DNA of 64,000 nt from Caballeronia glathei. GTDB lineage: Bacteria; Pseudomonadota; Gammaproteobacteria; Burkholderiales; Burkholderiaceae. The DNA lies in assembly GCF_000698595.1 (NCBI RefSeq), contig NZ_JFHC01000018.1, positions 1-64,000 of the forward strand, given 5' to 3'. This document shows, piece by piece, positions 26,863-36,295 of this stretch. Within the stretch, counting starts at the first letter, position 1. Every line of letters begins with the position of its first letter. The translations under genes and the position numbers were made by a program. Under the pieces are notes generated by a model, which made no database searches, was not told where the DNA came from, and saw nothing but the letters and a program-made list of their open reading frames with translations.

Positions 26863-26895
26863 GGCTGATTCCGGACATAAACTCCGGAATCAGCC
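26863..26895 (-). terminator. Hairpin overlapping the nrdJ stop codon
   Basis: GGCTGATTCCGGA and TCCGGAATCAGCC form a perfect 13-bp stem with a 7-base loop. The stem covers the nrdJ stop codon at 26890-26892, so it probably marks the 3' end of that transcript or protects it. No T tract follows on the minus strand. Confidence 0.55.
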
Positions 26896-29418
26896 GCATG
26901 CGCCTATTTCGCCGCACGCCGTGCAGAAATCGCAGCCGTCCTTGCGGATGACTGCATTTGCGCCGCACGTCGAGCACTTGCGTCCGTGCATCGGCATCAG
27001 CGAATGGGGATCGCCCGATGAAGCCTCGCCGTGCACCAGTTCGGTGAAGTCGTCGCCTGAGTCGAGCGCGGGCTGCCAGTCCGTGTGACCGTTCGAGCGT
27101 CGCTGCGAGAGCACCCGCGACGGCACCTGATTGCCCTCGCGATCGAGGAAGCCCCGTCGATACAGAATCTGCTGAATCGCATACGCGAGCGCCGCGACCT
27201 CCGAGTCGTGCCAGCGCGGACTGCGGTGTCCGTCGAGCCGTTCGACGTCGCCCAGGCGCACCTGCCCGCGGTCCCACGACACCTTGCGCATGTCCTGCAG
27301 ATTGCGCGCGACGAAACCGCCTCGCGCCGCGAGCGAGAGCGAGCGCATGGTGGCCGTGATCCACTGCTGCGATTCGTCACGCTGCCCGGTCGGGATGAAG
27401 AACTCGATCGGGCGCTCGATCGTCACGTCCTCGCCGCCAAGCCGCCCCGTCACTTCGATGAACGACACGGCCACGTAGAGCGACTTCTTGCCCGCCTGCG
27501 TCAGATATTCGACCTTCTCGATGATCGCGGGCAATTCTCCGCGCGGCCGATGGTCGATGGCGATGCGCAGCGGATCGAGTTCGAGCTCCGAATCCGGCGA
27601 ATCGCTCGGCGTCTGCTCGGGCGCCACCGAGAGCACCGCGCCGAGCGTCTCGTTCGGCCGATACGTGGCGAGTCCCTTGAGACCGCGCCGCCACGCCTCG
27701 AAGTAAAGATCCTGGAAGGCGTCGAACGGATAGTCGGCAGGCACATTGACCGTCTTGGAGATGGACGTGTCGACGAACGGCTGCACCGCCGCCATCATTT
27801 CGAGGTGATCGTGCGCCGACATTTCAAGCGCGTTCACGAAGTAATCGGGCAGCGCCTTCACGTCGCCGCCGAGCTCCCGATACAGCCGGTACGCGTGATC
27901 CTCCACGGCGAAGGTCTGACGCCCGCCGTCGGCCATGCGCTTCGTGCGCTGATAGGTCCACGAAAACGCGGGCTCGATGCCGTTCGACGCGTTGTCGGCG
28001 AACGCGAGGCTGACGGTGCCCGTGGGCGCGATGGACAGCAGGTGGCTGTTGCGAATGCCGGTGCCGCGGATCTCCGTCTTGATGTCCTCCGGCAGCCGCG
28101 AAGCGAACGTGCCCTCTTCCAGATACTGTGCTGCGTTGAAGAGCGGGAACGCGCCCCGCTCGCGCGCCAGTTCCACCGACGCGCGATAGGCCTCGTCGCG
28201 CATCGTGCGCGCGACGCGCCTGGCGAATTCGCGGCCCTCGGGCGAGTCGTAGCGGATGCCGAGCATCACGAGCGTATCGCCCAGGCCGGTGAAGCCCACG
28301 CCGATCCGCCGCTTCGCCTGCGCCTCGCTCGCCTGCTCCGGCAGCGGCCACAGCGTGACGTCGAGCACGTCGTCGAGAAAGCGCACCTGAATGCGCGTGG
28401 TCTTCGCGAGCGCTTCCCAGTCGAATGAAGGCGTGCCTGCGTGCCGCTGCGCAAATGCGTTGCGCACGAAGCGCGAGAGATTGAGCGGGCCGAGATTGCA
28501 GCAGCCGTAAGCGGGCAGCGGCTGTTCGCCGCACGGGTTGGTCGCGCGGATCGTTTCGACGGCGCGCAGGTTGTTGTCGTCGTTCATGCGCGACATGAAC
28601 ACCACGCCCGGCTCGGCCACGTCGTAGGTCGAGCGCATGATCGTGTCCCACACTTCCTTCGCCTGCACCTCGCGATAGACCCACATGCCGTCTTCGCGCT
28701 GGCGCAGGTCGCCCGATGCGCGCAACGCCGGCGACGGCTCCGCGCGGTGCACGAGTTGCCACGTGGCGTCGTCGGCGACGGCCTGCATGAACTCGTCCGA
28801 CACCGCCACCGATACGTTGAAGTTGTTCCAGCGTCCCTTCGTCTGCTTCGCCACGATGAATTCGAGCAGGTCGGGATGCGTGCAGTCGAGAATGCCCATC
28901 TGCGCGCCGCGCCGCGAGCCCGCGCTCTCCACGGTGCGGCACGAGGCGTCGAACACGTCCATGTAGCTGCATGGCCCCGATGCCGACGATCCCGTGGAAT
29001 GCACGCGCGCGCCCTTCGGGCGGATCGCGGAGAAGTTATAGCCGACGCCGCCGCCGCGCCGCATCGTCTCGGCCGCCTGCAGAAGCGCCACGTAGATGCC
29101 CGGCAGGCCGTTGTCATCCACGCCCTGGATCGCGTCGCCGACCGGCTGCACGAAACAGTTGATGAGCGTCGCCTCGATGCCCGTGCCCGCCGCGCTCATG
29201 ATGCGGCCCGCGCCGAGCGCGCCGCGGCGGAAGTTGTCGAAGAATTCTGCCTCCACTTGTTTGCGGAGCGCCTCCGGCTCCGCGCGCGCCACGCCGCGCG
29301 CCACGCGCCGGTAGATGTCGTCGATGCGCGATTCGTCGCCCTTCGCATACTTTTCGAGCATCACGTCGGTTGAAAACTGCTGCGGTGCAACGGGTGTGTT
29401 GAGATTGTCTTCGGCCAT
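26890..29418 (-). CDS. nrdJ: Adenosylcobalamin-dependent (class II) ribonucleotide reductase
   Basis: This 842-aa enzyme reduces ribonucleotides to deoxyribonucleotides with a B12-generated thiyl radical, so it needs no oxygen or iron subunit. Family landmarks are INCFVQPVGDAI (first redox Cys, residue 88), RRGGGVGYNFSAIRPKGA, ESAGSRRGAQMGILDCTHPD, NPCGEQPLPAYGCCNLGPLNLSRFV with the active-site Asn/Cys/Glu, and the late NSHLLSIAPTGTVSL. A C-terminal zinc-ribbon-like tail has CSTCG...CDFCTACGEIGACG. The ATG at 29418 follows GAGGA and starts the acidic leader; the longer frame from 29520 is Cys-rich and unlikely. It depends on the B12 genes at the other end of the window and suits low-oxygen growth with the nar genes beside it. 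Confidence 0.95.
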   Translation of the reverse strand: MAEDNLNTPVAPQQFSTDVMLEKYAKGDESRIDDIYRRVARGVARAEPEALRKQVEAEFFDNFRRGALGAGRIMSAAGTGIEATLINCFVQPVGDAIQGVDDNGLPGIYVALLQAAETMRRGGGVGYNFSAIRPKGARVHSTGSSASGPCSYMDVFDASCRTVESAGSRRGAQMGILDCTHPDLLEFIVAKQTKGRWNNFNVSVAVSDEFMQAVADDATWQLVHRAEPSPALRASGDLRQREDGMWVYREVQAKEVWDTIMRSTYDVAEPGVVFMSRMNDDNNLRAVETIRATNPCGEQPLPAYGCCNLGPLNLSRFVRNAFAQRHAGTPSFDWEALAKTTRIQVRFLDDVLDVTLWPLPEQASEAQAKRRIGVGFTGLGDTLVMLGIRYDSPEGREFARRVARTMRDEAYRASVELARERGAFPLFNAAQYLEEGTFASRLPEDIKTEIRGTGIRNSHLLSIAPTGTVSLAFADNASNGIEPAFSWTYQRTKRMADGGRQTFAVEDHAYRLYRELGGDVKALPDYFVNALEMSAHDHLEMMAAVQPFVDTSISKTVNVPADYPFDAFQDLYFEAWRRGLKGLATYRPNETLGAVLSVAPEQTPSDSPDSELELDPLRIAIDHRPRGELPAIIEKVEYLTQAGKKSLYVAVSFIEVTGRLGGEDVTIERPIEFFIPTGQRDESQQWITATMRSLSLAARGGFVARNLQDMRKVSWDRGQVRLGDVERLDGHRSPRWHDSEVAALAYAIQQILYRRGFLDREGNQVPSRVLSQRRSNGHTDWQPALDSGDDFTELVHGEASSGDPHSLMPMHGRKCSTCGANAVIRKDGCDFCTACGEIGACG

Positions 29419-29441
29419 GTCCGGTCCTCGAAACGCGCAGG

Positions 29442-29457
29442 TGCTGCATGTGCAGCA
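29442..29457. promoter_or_regulatory. Palindrome upstream of nrdJ
   Basis: TGCTGCATGTGCAGCA is an almost perfect palindrome 24-39 bases before the nrdJ start, in the 289-base gap shared with the divergent narK1 gene. It could be an operator or a hairpin in the nrdJ leader. I see neither a B12 riboswitch nor a clear FNR box (TTGAT-N4-ATCAA) in this gap. Confidence 0.35.
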
Positions 29458-29707
29458 TGCGTGACAGCAAACCCGCAAGGGCGATTCACGACGATAGCGC
29501 GATTGCCGCGCGCACGCCAAGTCCCTCCTCCCAAAGATCCCCCTTTTACACCTTTCGGACTAGCTCCGCTGAGCGAGCGACACGGTGTCGCGTCGTCCGT
29601 TTGGCGAATGTTCAGCCGATATCGCGTGCGGCAAGCTGGCCCCGGGCCTCGCCTACATATCACGCACGATCACGCACGACCTTCTGACCAGCATCAGGAC
29701 CAGCAAG

Positions 29708-31003
29708 ATGACCGCGGCACGCAACTCCCGGACCAGCCCTCCCGTTTCCGACCCTCGCGCCTGGCGCGTGCTGTGGTCGAGCACCTTTGCCTTCACCATC
29801 TGCTTCGCGATCTGGATGATGTTCGCGATTCTCGGCATTCCGCTTACGCAGCAGCTCGGCCTCACCGACACCGAATTCGGCATGATCGCGGCCACGCCCG
29901 TGCTGTCCGGGTCGCTGGCCCGCGTGCCGCTCGGCATGTGCACCGACCGGTTCGGCGGGCGCGTCGTGTTCCTCCTCACGATGCTCGCCACCGTCGTGCC
30001 GCTGTGGCTGATCTCCCATGCCACCGCGTTCTGGCAATTCATCGTGCTCGGCCTTCTCGTCGGGCTCGCGGGCGCCTGCTTCTCCATCGGCACGCCGTAC
30101 GTGGCCCGCTGGTTCCCGAAGTCGCGCCAGGGCTTCGCGATGGGCATCTTCGGCGCGGGCAATTCCGGTGCCGCGCTCACCAAGTTCGTCGCGCCCGTGC
30201 TGATCGTCGCGGCGGGCACGTGGACGGTCGTGCCCAAGGTCTACTCGGTCGCCATGCTCGTCACCGCGCTCGCGTTCTGGCTCACCTCCGCGAGCGATCC
30301 ACGCCATCGCATGCCGAAGGCGGCGGGCGCGGGCCGCAGCCCGGGCGTACTCACGGACCCGCGCGCGTGGCGCTACTCGCAGTACTACTCCGTCGTGTTC
30401 GGCGGCTATGTCGGGCTCGCGTTGTGGATGCCGCATTACTACGTGAACCACTACGGCTTTTCCATCGAACGGGCCGCGCTCCTTGCCGCGTGCTTCTCGC
30501 TCCCCGGCGGCGTGCTGCGCGCGCTCGGCGGATGGCTCTCGGACCGCTTCGGCGCCTACCGCACGACGTGGGCCGTGATGTGGATCGTGTTCGCGTGCTT
30601 CTTCGTGCTGAGCTACCCCGAAACCGAGCTCGCCGTCAGTTCCGCGAACGGTCCGCTGCGTTTCGGCATCGCCCTTTCGCCCGGGGTCTTCACGGTGCTG
30701 ATGTTCGTCGTCGGCATCGCAATGGCGATCGGCAAGGCATCGGTCTTCAAGTTCATCTCCGACGACTACACCGACAACATCGGCGCGGTGTCGGGCGTCG
30801 TGGGACTGTCGGGCGGCCTCGCGGGCTTCGCACTGCCCATTCTGTTCGGCGCGCTCGTGGACCTGACCGGCGTGCACAGCACGTGTTTCATGCTCCTTTT
30901 CGGGGCCACCGCCATCAGTCTCGTCTGGATGCACTTCTCCTTCCGCTCGATCGGCGTTGCCCACGCGAGCAGCAAGCTCGCGTCGCGTCACGGCGCGGTC
31001 TGA
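29708..31003 (+). CDS. narK1: NarK-family nitrate/nitrite transporter, first copy
   Basis: This 431-aa major facilitator protein has about twelve helices. The nitrate-signature glycine motifs appear as GIFGAGNSGAALTKF in helix 5 and GAVSGVVGLSGGLAGFALP in helix 11, and TDRFGGRVVF follows helix 2. It would import nitrate or exchange it for nitrite across the inner membrane, feeding the cytoplasm-facing NarG. The ATG at 29708 is chosen because the hydrophobic core begins about 20 residues later; the frame is open further upstream. It pairs with a second NarK 29 bases downstream. Confidence 0.9.
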   Translation: MTAARNSRTSPPVSDPRAWRVLWSSTFAFTICFAIWMMFAILGIPLTQQLGLTDTEFGMIAATPVLSGSLARVPLGMCTDRFGGRVVFLLTMLATVVPLWLISHATAFWQFIVLGLLVGLAGACFSIGTPYVARWFPKSRQGFAMGIFGAGNSGAALTKFVAPVLIVAAGTWTVVPKVYSVAMLVTALAFWLTSASDPRHRMPKAAGAGRSPGVLTDPRAWRYSQYYSVVFGGYVGLALWMPHYYVNHYGFSIERAALLAACFSLPGGVLRALGGWLSDRFGAYRTTWAVMWIVFACFFVLSYPETELAVSSANGPLRFGIALSPGVFTVLMFVVGIAMAIGKASVFKFISDDYTDNIGAVSGVVGLSGGLAGFALPILFGALVDLTGVHSTCFMLLFGATAISLVWMHFSFRSIGVAHASSKLASRHGAV

Positions 31004-31032
31004 CACCTTCGTTATCAAAGTTAGCAACCACC

Positions 31033-32418
31033 ATGTCCAACCAGGTCCTCACCATCTGGCGGCCGGAAGATCCATCGTTCTGGAACGCGGGCGGCTCGAC
31101 GGTCGCCAATCGCAATCTCTGGATCTCGATTCCCGCGCTCATGCTAGCGTTTGCCGTGTGGTCGCTGTGGAGCGTCACGGTCGTCAACCTCGACAAGGGC
31201 GGATTCCATTTCAGCAAGAACCAGCTGTTCTGGCTCACCGCGCTACCCGCGCTGTCGGGCGCGACGCTGCGCATCTTCTACTCGTTTCTCGTGCCGATCT
31301 TCGGCGGACGGCGCTTCACCGCATTCTCCACCGCGACGCTGCTGATTCCAGCTCTCGGCATCGGCTTCGCGCTGCGCGATCCGTCGACGAGCTACCCCAC
31401 CCTCCTCGTCCTCGCCCTGCTGTGCGGGCTGGGCGGAGCGAACTTCAGCTCGTCGATGGCGAACATCAGCTTCTTCTTCCCGAAGGCGAAAAAGGGGCTT
31501 GCCACCGGGCTCAACGCGGGCCTCGGCAACCTCGGGGTGTCGCTCGTGCAGTTCGTCACGCCACTCGTGATCGCGTCGGCCGTGTTCGGTTCGCTTGCGG
31601 GCGACGGCGGCACGTATCCGGCCGACGGGGCCGAGCGCGGCATCTGGCTGCAGAACGCGGGCTTCATCTGGGTGCCGTTCATCGTGGTGGCGTCGCTCGC
31701 GGCCTGGTTCGGCATGAACGATATCGCGGACGCCAAGGCGTCGTTCGCCGAGCAGGCCGTCATCTTCCGGCGCAAGCACAACTGGCTCATGTGCTGGCTC
31801 TACGTCGGCACGTTCGGATCGTTCATCGGTTTCTCCGCGGGCTTTGCGCTGCTCACGAAGTCCCAGTTCCCGGCCGTCGACCCCACCGCCTACGCGTTCC
31901 TCGGCCCGCTCGCCGGTGCGGTGACGCGGCCGGTCGGCGGATGGATCTCCGACAAGCTCGGCGGCGCGCGCGTCACGCTCTACACCTTCGTCGCGATGAC
32001 CGCCGCGGTGTTCGCCGTGATCCACTTTCTGCCGGAAGGCGGCGCGGGCGGAAATTTCAACGGCTTCCTCGCGACCTTCATCGTGCTTTTCGCGCTGACC
32101 GGCATCGGCAACGGATCGACGTTCCGCATGATTCCCGTGATCTTCATGACCGAGCACCAGCGCAAGGCCCGGGCAGACGACAGCGCCGCACAGCGCCGGG
32201 CGCAGCAGGAAGCCGGCAAGGAGTCCGCGGCGGTGCTCGGGTTCGCCGGCGCCGTCGGCGCGTATGGCGGCTTCTTCATTCCGCGAACGTTCGGCACCGC
32301 GATCGACATGACCGGCTCGGCGGTTCCCGCACTGTATGCGTTTGTCGCCTTCTACGTGAGTTGCGTCGCGATGACGTGGTTCTGCTATGCGCGCCGCAAC
32401 GCCGACATGCCCTGCTGA
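31033..32418 (+). CDS. narK2: NarK-family nitrate/nitrite antiporter, second copy
   Basis: This 461-aa protein is the longer NarK type. It begins with TIWRPEDPSFWNAGGSTVANRNL, a stretch typical of NarK2-like proteins. GGANFSSSMANISFFFPKAKKGLATGLNAGLGNLGVSLVQF carries the first signature and GAVGAYGGFFIPRTFG the second. TEHQRKARADDSAAQRRAQQEAG is a charged cytoplasmic loop before the last helices. In related denitrifiers the two copies are adjacent or fused, one for nitrate-proton symport and one for nitrate/nitrite exchange. It precedes narG by about 136 bases. Confidence 0.92.
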   Translation: MSNQVLTIWRPEDPSFWNAGGSTVANRNLWISIPALMLAFAVWSLWSVTVVNLDKGGFHFSKNQLFWLTALPALSGATLRIFYSFLVPIFGGRRFTAFSTATLLIPALGIGFALRDPSTSYPTLLVLALLCGLGGANFSSSMANISFFFPKAKKGLATGLNAGLGNLGVSLVQFVTPLVIASAVFGSLAGDGGTYPADGAERGIWLQNAGFIWVPFIVVASLAAWFGMNDIADAKASFAEQAVIFRRKHNWLMCWLYVGTFGSFIGFSAGFALLTKSQFPAVDPTAYAFLGPLAGAVTRPVGGWISDKLGGARVTLYTFVAMTAAVFAVIHFLPEGGAGGNFNGFLATFIVLFALTGIGNGSTFRMIPVIFMTEHQRKARADDSAAQRRAQQEAGKESAAVLGFAGAVGAYGGFFIPRTFGTAIDMTGSAVPALYAFVAFYVSCVAMTWFCYARRNADMPC

Positions 32419-32554
32419 TCCGCACGGAACTACACCCAAGGACGTAAGCACCTTCCACCCAACGAGGGATAGGCGAACCACACGCTCCCGCCTATTCTCA
32501 ACCGGTCCGTTTCCGCACGCCGCACGGCTGAGAAACGCCGCATGGAGATTTACG

Positions 32555-35500
32555 ATGAGTCACTTTCTGGACCGGCTGAAGTTCGTCACGCGCACTCGGT
32601 CGACATTTTCGGACGGCCACGGCGCGGTCGTCGACGAGGACCGGCAGTGGGAAAACGCCTACCGCAACCGGTGGCAGCACGACAAGATCGTGCGCTCGAC
32701 ACACGGCGTCAACTGCACGGGCTCGTGTTCCTGGAAGGTCTATGTCAAGAACGGCCTGATCACCTGGGAGACCCAGCAGACCGATTATCCACGTACCCGC
32801 GCCGACCTGCCGAATCACGAACCGCGTGGCTGCCCGCGCGGCGCATCGTATAGCTGGTATGTGTACTCGGCGCAGCGCGTGAAGTACCCGATGATCCGCG
32901 GCCGCCTGATGGAAATGTGGCGCGAGGCGCGCAGCACGCTCGACCCGATCGCCGCATGGGAGTCGATCAGCCAGGACCCGAAGAAGGCGGCGCGCTACAA
33001 GCGCGTACGCGGCCTGGGCGGCTTCGTGCGCGCCGACTGGGACACCGCGACCGAAATGATCGCCGCGGCCAACGCGTACACGATCAGGAAATACGGCCCT
33101 GACCGCGTGGTCGGCTTCTCGCCCATTCCGGCGATGTCGATGGTTTCCTACGCGGCCGGCGCGCGCTATCTGAGCCTGATCGGCGGCGCGTGCCTGTCGT
33201 TCTACGACTGGTACTGCGACCTTCCGCCCGCCTCACCGCAGGTCTGGGGCGAGCAGACCGACGTGCCCGAATCGGCCGACTGGTACAACTCCACTTACCT
33301 GATGGTGTGGGGCTCGAACGTTCCGCAGACCCGCACGCCCGATGCGCATTTCTACACCGAAGTGCGCTACAAGGGCACGAAGACCGTCGCGGTTTCGTCG
33401 GACTTCGGCGAGATGGTCAAGTTCGGCGACATCTGGCTCGCGCCCCGGCAAGGCACCGACGCCGCCCTCGCGATGGCGATGGGACACGTCGTCCTGAAGG
33501 AATTCCACGCCGTGGAGGCGCCGCGCAAGTCGTCGTACTTCCGCGACTACATCAAGCAATACACCGACATGCCGATGCTCGTGCTGCTGCGCGACAACGG
33601 CGGCACGCTCGTTCCCGACCACTTCCTGCGCGCGTCGCACCTCGCCGGCGACCACGGCGAGGCGAACAACCCGCAGTGGAAAACGCTCGTCATCGACGAC
33701 GCCACCGGCCACATCGTCGCGCCGAACGGAACGGTCGGCTTTCGCTGGAACGAAGCCGCGTACAACGACGGCGAAAAGGTAGGCCGCTGGAACCTGGAAC
33801 TGAAGGACGGCGGCAGCGGACGAGCGATCGATCCGCGGCTGTCGATGGTGCGCAGCGGCACGCACGACGAAGTGGTCGAAGTCGGCTTCCCCTATTTCGG
33901 CGGCGAACACAATGCGCTCCTGAAGCGCCGCGTTCCGGCGCGGCGCATTGCGCTTGCAGACGGCTCGCACGCGCTCGCCGCCACGGTGTTCGATCTGCAG
34001 ATGGCGAACTACGGCGTCGATCAGGGGCTGGGCGGCCCGAACGTCGCGAGCTCCTTCGACGACGACGTGCCCTGCACGCCCGCGTGGCAGGAAAAGCACA
34101 CCACCGTGCCGCGCAAGCTCGTGATCCAGGTGGCGCGCGAGTTCGCCGAAAACGCGGAGAAGACGCACGGCAAGAGCATGGTGATCGTCGGGGCAGCGCT
34201 GAACCACTGGTATCACAACGACATGATCTATCGCGGCATCATCAATCTGCTGATGATGTGCGGCTGTGTCGGGCAAAGCGGCGGCGGCTGGGCGCACTAT
34301 GTCGGCCAGGAGAAGCTGCGGCCGCAGTTCGGCTGGGCGCCGCTCGCGTTCGGGCTCGACTGGAGCCGCCCGCCGCGCCAGATGAACGGCACGTCGTTCT
34401 TCTACAACCACACGAGCCAGTGGCGCCACGAGAAGGTGCCGCTCGACGAAATCCTCGCGCCCACCGCCGATCAGGCGAAGTACGCGAAGCTCTCCATGCT
34501 GGACCTGAACGCGAAGTCCGAGCGCATGGGATGGCTGCCGAGCGCGCCGCAACTCGGCGCGAACCCGCTCGATCTCGCCGACGCCGCCGCGCGCGCGGGA
34601 AAGAAGCCGGTGGATTACGTGGTCGAACAGCTGAAATCAGGCTCGCTCCAGTTCGCCTGCGACGATCCCGACAATCCGGCGAACTTCCCGCGCAACATGT
34701 TCGTGTGGCGCTCGAACATCCTTGGCAGTTCCGGCAAGGGACACGAATATTTCCTGAAGTATCTGCTCGGCACGCAGAACGCGCTCTTTGGCGACGAACG
34801 CGACGCCATCAAGCCCGGCGAAGTGAACGTGCGCGAAGCGGCCGAAGGCAAGCTCGATCTCCTGACCGTGCTCGATTTCCGCATGAGCACGACCTGCCTC
34901 TACGGCGACATCGTGCTGCCGACGGCAACGTGGTATGAAAAGGACGACCTCAACACGTCCGACATGCACCCGTTCATCCATCCGCTCTCGGAGGCGGTGC
35001 AGCCGCTGTGGGAAAGCAAGAGCGACTGGGAAATCTACAAGGCGATCGCGAAGAAATTCTCGGAGATCGGCGGTCCGGCGCTCGGCACGCGGCAGGACAT
35101 CGTGTGCACGCCGCTCATGCACGACACGCCCGGCGAACTCGGCCAGCCGTTCGAGCCGAAGGACTGGCGCGCGGGCGAATGCGACCTGATGCCGGGCAAG
35201 ACGGCGCCGTCGATGACCGTCGTCGAGCGCAACTACAACGACATTTACAAGAAATTCACCTCGGTCGGCCCCCTGCTCGACAAGCTGGGCAACGGCGGCA
35301 AGGGCATCAACTGGGACACCGGACATGAAGTGGGCGAACTCGGCGAGCTGACGCGCACCGTCGCCGAGCCGGGGGTGAGCAAGGGGCGTCCGCGACTCGA
35401 CACGGCTATCGACGCCGCCGAAATGATCCTGACCTTCGCGCCGGAGACCAACGGGCACGTCGCGGTGAAGGCGTGGGAGGCGCTCTCGAAGATCACCGGC

Positions 35501-36295
35501 CGCGACCACACGCATCTCGCCATCGGTCGCGAGCACGACAAGATCCGCTTCCGCGACGTTCAGGCCCAGCCGCGCAAGATCATCTCCGCGCCGACCTGGT
35601 CCGGTCTCGAATCGGAGGAAGTCAGCTACAACGCCGGCTACACGAACGTGCACGAACTGATCCCCTGGCGCACGCTGACGGGCCGCCAGCAGTTCTATCA
35701 GGATCATCGATGGATGCTCGACTTCGGCGAAGGCTCGTGCGTGTACCGCCCGGCAATCAATACGAGGACCATCGCGCCGCTTCTCGGGACGAAGCCCAAC
35801 GGCGAGCACGAACTGGTGCTGAACTGGATCACGCCGCATCAGAAATGGGGCATCCACTCCACCTACACCGACAACCTGCGCATGCTCACGCTCTCGCGCG
35901 GCGGCCCGCACGTGTGGGTGTCGGAAGTCGAAGCGAGCGAAGCCGGGCTCGTCGACAACGACTGGGTGGAAGTCTTCAACGTGAACGGCACGCTGACGGC
36001 GCGCGTGGTCGTAAGCCAGCGCGTGCCGCGCGGCATGTGCCTGATGTATCACGCACAGGAAAAGATCGTGAACGTGCCGGGCGCCGAAACGAGCGGCATG
36101 CGCGGCGGCATTCACAACTCCGTCACCCGCACCGTGCTCAAGCCGACGCACATGATCGGCGGCTATGCGCAGCAGGCGTACGGTTTCAACTACTACGGGA
36201 CCGTCGGGTCGAATCGCGACGAATTCGTGATCGTCCGCAAGATGAAGAAGGTCGACTGGCTGGAAGGCCCGCTGAACGAAGGAGCAGCAGCATGA
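32555..36295 (+). CDS. narG: Respiratory nitrate reductase, catalytic alpha subunit
   Basis: This 1246-aa molybdenum enzyme reduces nitrate to nitrite on the cytoplasmic face, coupled to quinol oxidation. The N-terminal [4Fe-4S] ligands are His50, Cys54, Cys58 and Cys93 (HGVNCTGSCSW, PRGCPRGASYSW). The bis-molybdopterin fold follows, with VWGSNVPQTRTPDAHF and the C-terminal CLMYHAQEKIVNVPGAETSGMRGG. The ATG at 32555 follows GGAG by 7 bases and gives the family start MSHFLDRLKF. There is no Tat signal, as expected for the cytoplasmic NarG type. The stop overlaps the narH start. Confidence 0.97.
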   Translation: MSHFLDRLKFVTRTRSTFSDGHGAVVDEDRQWENAYRNRWQHDKIVRSTHGVNCTGSCSWKVYVKNGLITWETQQTDYPRTRADLPNHEPRGCPRGASYSWYVYSAQRVKYPMIRGRLMEMWREARSTLDPIAAWESISQDPKKAARYKRVRGLGGFVRADWDTATEMIAAANAYTIRKYGPDRVVGFSPIPAMSMVSYAAGARYLSLIGGACLSFYDWYCDLPPASPQVWGEQTDVPESADWYNSTYLMVWGSNVPQTRTPDAHFYTEVRYKGTKTVAVSSDFGEMVKFGDIWLAPRQGTDAALAMAMGHVVLKEFHAVEAPRKSSYFRDYIKQYTDMPMLVLLRDNGGTLVPDHFLRASHLAGDHGEANNPQWKTLVIDDATGHIVAPNGTVGFRWNEAAYNDGEKVGRWNLELKDGGSGRAIDPRLSMVRSGTHDEVVEVGFPYFGGEHNALLKRRVPARRIALADGSHALAATVFDLQMANYGVDQGLGGPNVASSFDDDVPCTPAWQEKHTTVPRKLVIQVAREFAENAEKTHGKSMVIVGAALNHWYHNDMIYRGIINLLMMCGCVGQSGGGWAHYVGQEKLRPQFGWAPLAFGLDWSRPPRQMNGTSFFYNHTSQWRHEKVPLDEILAPTADQAKYAKLSMLDLNAKSERMGWLPSAPQLGANPLDLADAAARAGKKPVDYVVEQLKSGSLQFACDDPDNPANFPRNMFVWRSNILGSSGKGHEYFLKYLLGTQNALFGDERDAIKPGEVNVREAAEGKLDLLTVLDFRMSTTCLYGDIVLPTATWYEKDDLNTSDMHPFIHPLSEAVQPLWESKSDWEIYKAIAKKFSEIGGPALGTRQDIVCTPLMHDTPGELGQPFEPKDWRAGECDLMPGKTAPSMTVVERNYNDIYKKFTSVGPLLDKLGNGGKGINWDTGHEVGELGELTRTVAEPGVSKGRPRLDTAIDAAEMILTFAPETNGHVAVKAWEALSKITGRDHTHLAIGREHDKIRFRDVQAQPRKIISAPTWSGLESEEVSYNAGYTNVHELIPWRTLTGRQQFYQDHRWMLDFGEGSCVYRPAINTRTIAPLLGTKPNGEHELVLNWITPHQKWGIHSTYTDNLRMLTLSRGGPHVWVSEVEASEAGLVDNDWVEVFNVNGTLTARVVVSQRVPRGMCLMYHAQEKIVNVPGAETSGMRGGIHNSVTRTVLKPTHMIGGYAQQAYGFNYYGTVGSNRDEFVIVRKMKKVDWLEGPLNEGAAA

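Noticed and set aside
29419..29707. An FNR/Anr box upstream of narK1
   Set aside because: No TTGAT-N4-ATCAA-like sequence was found; control by oxygen is expected but not shown.
29419..29707. A cobalamin riboswitch on nrdJ
   Set aside because: None of the ordered aptamer landmarks seen at 7258-7803 and 12498-12592 occurs here; only a short palindrome is present.
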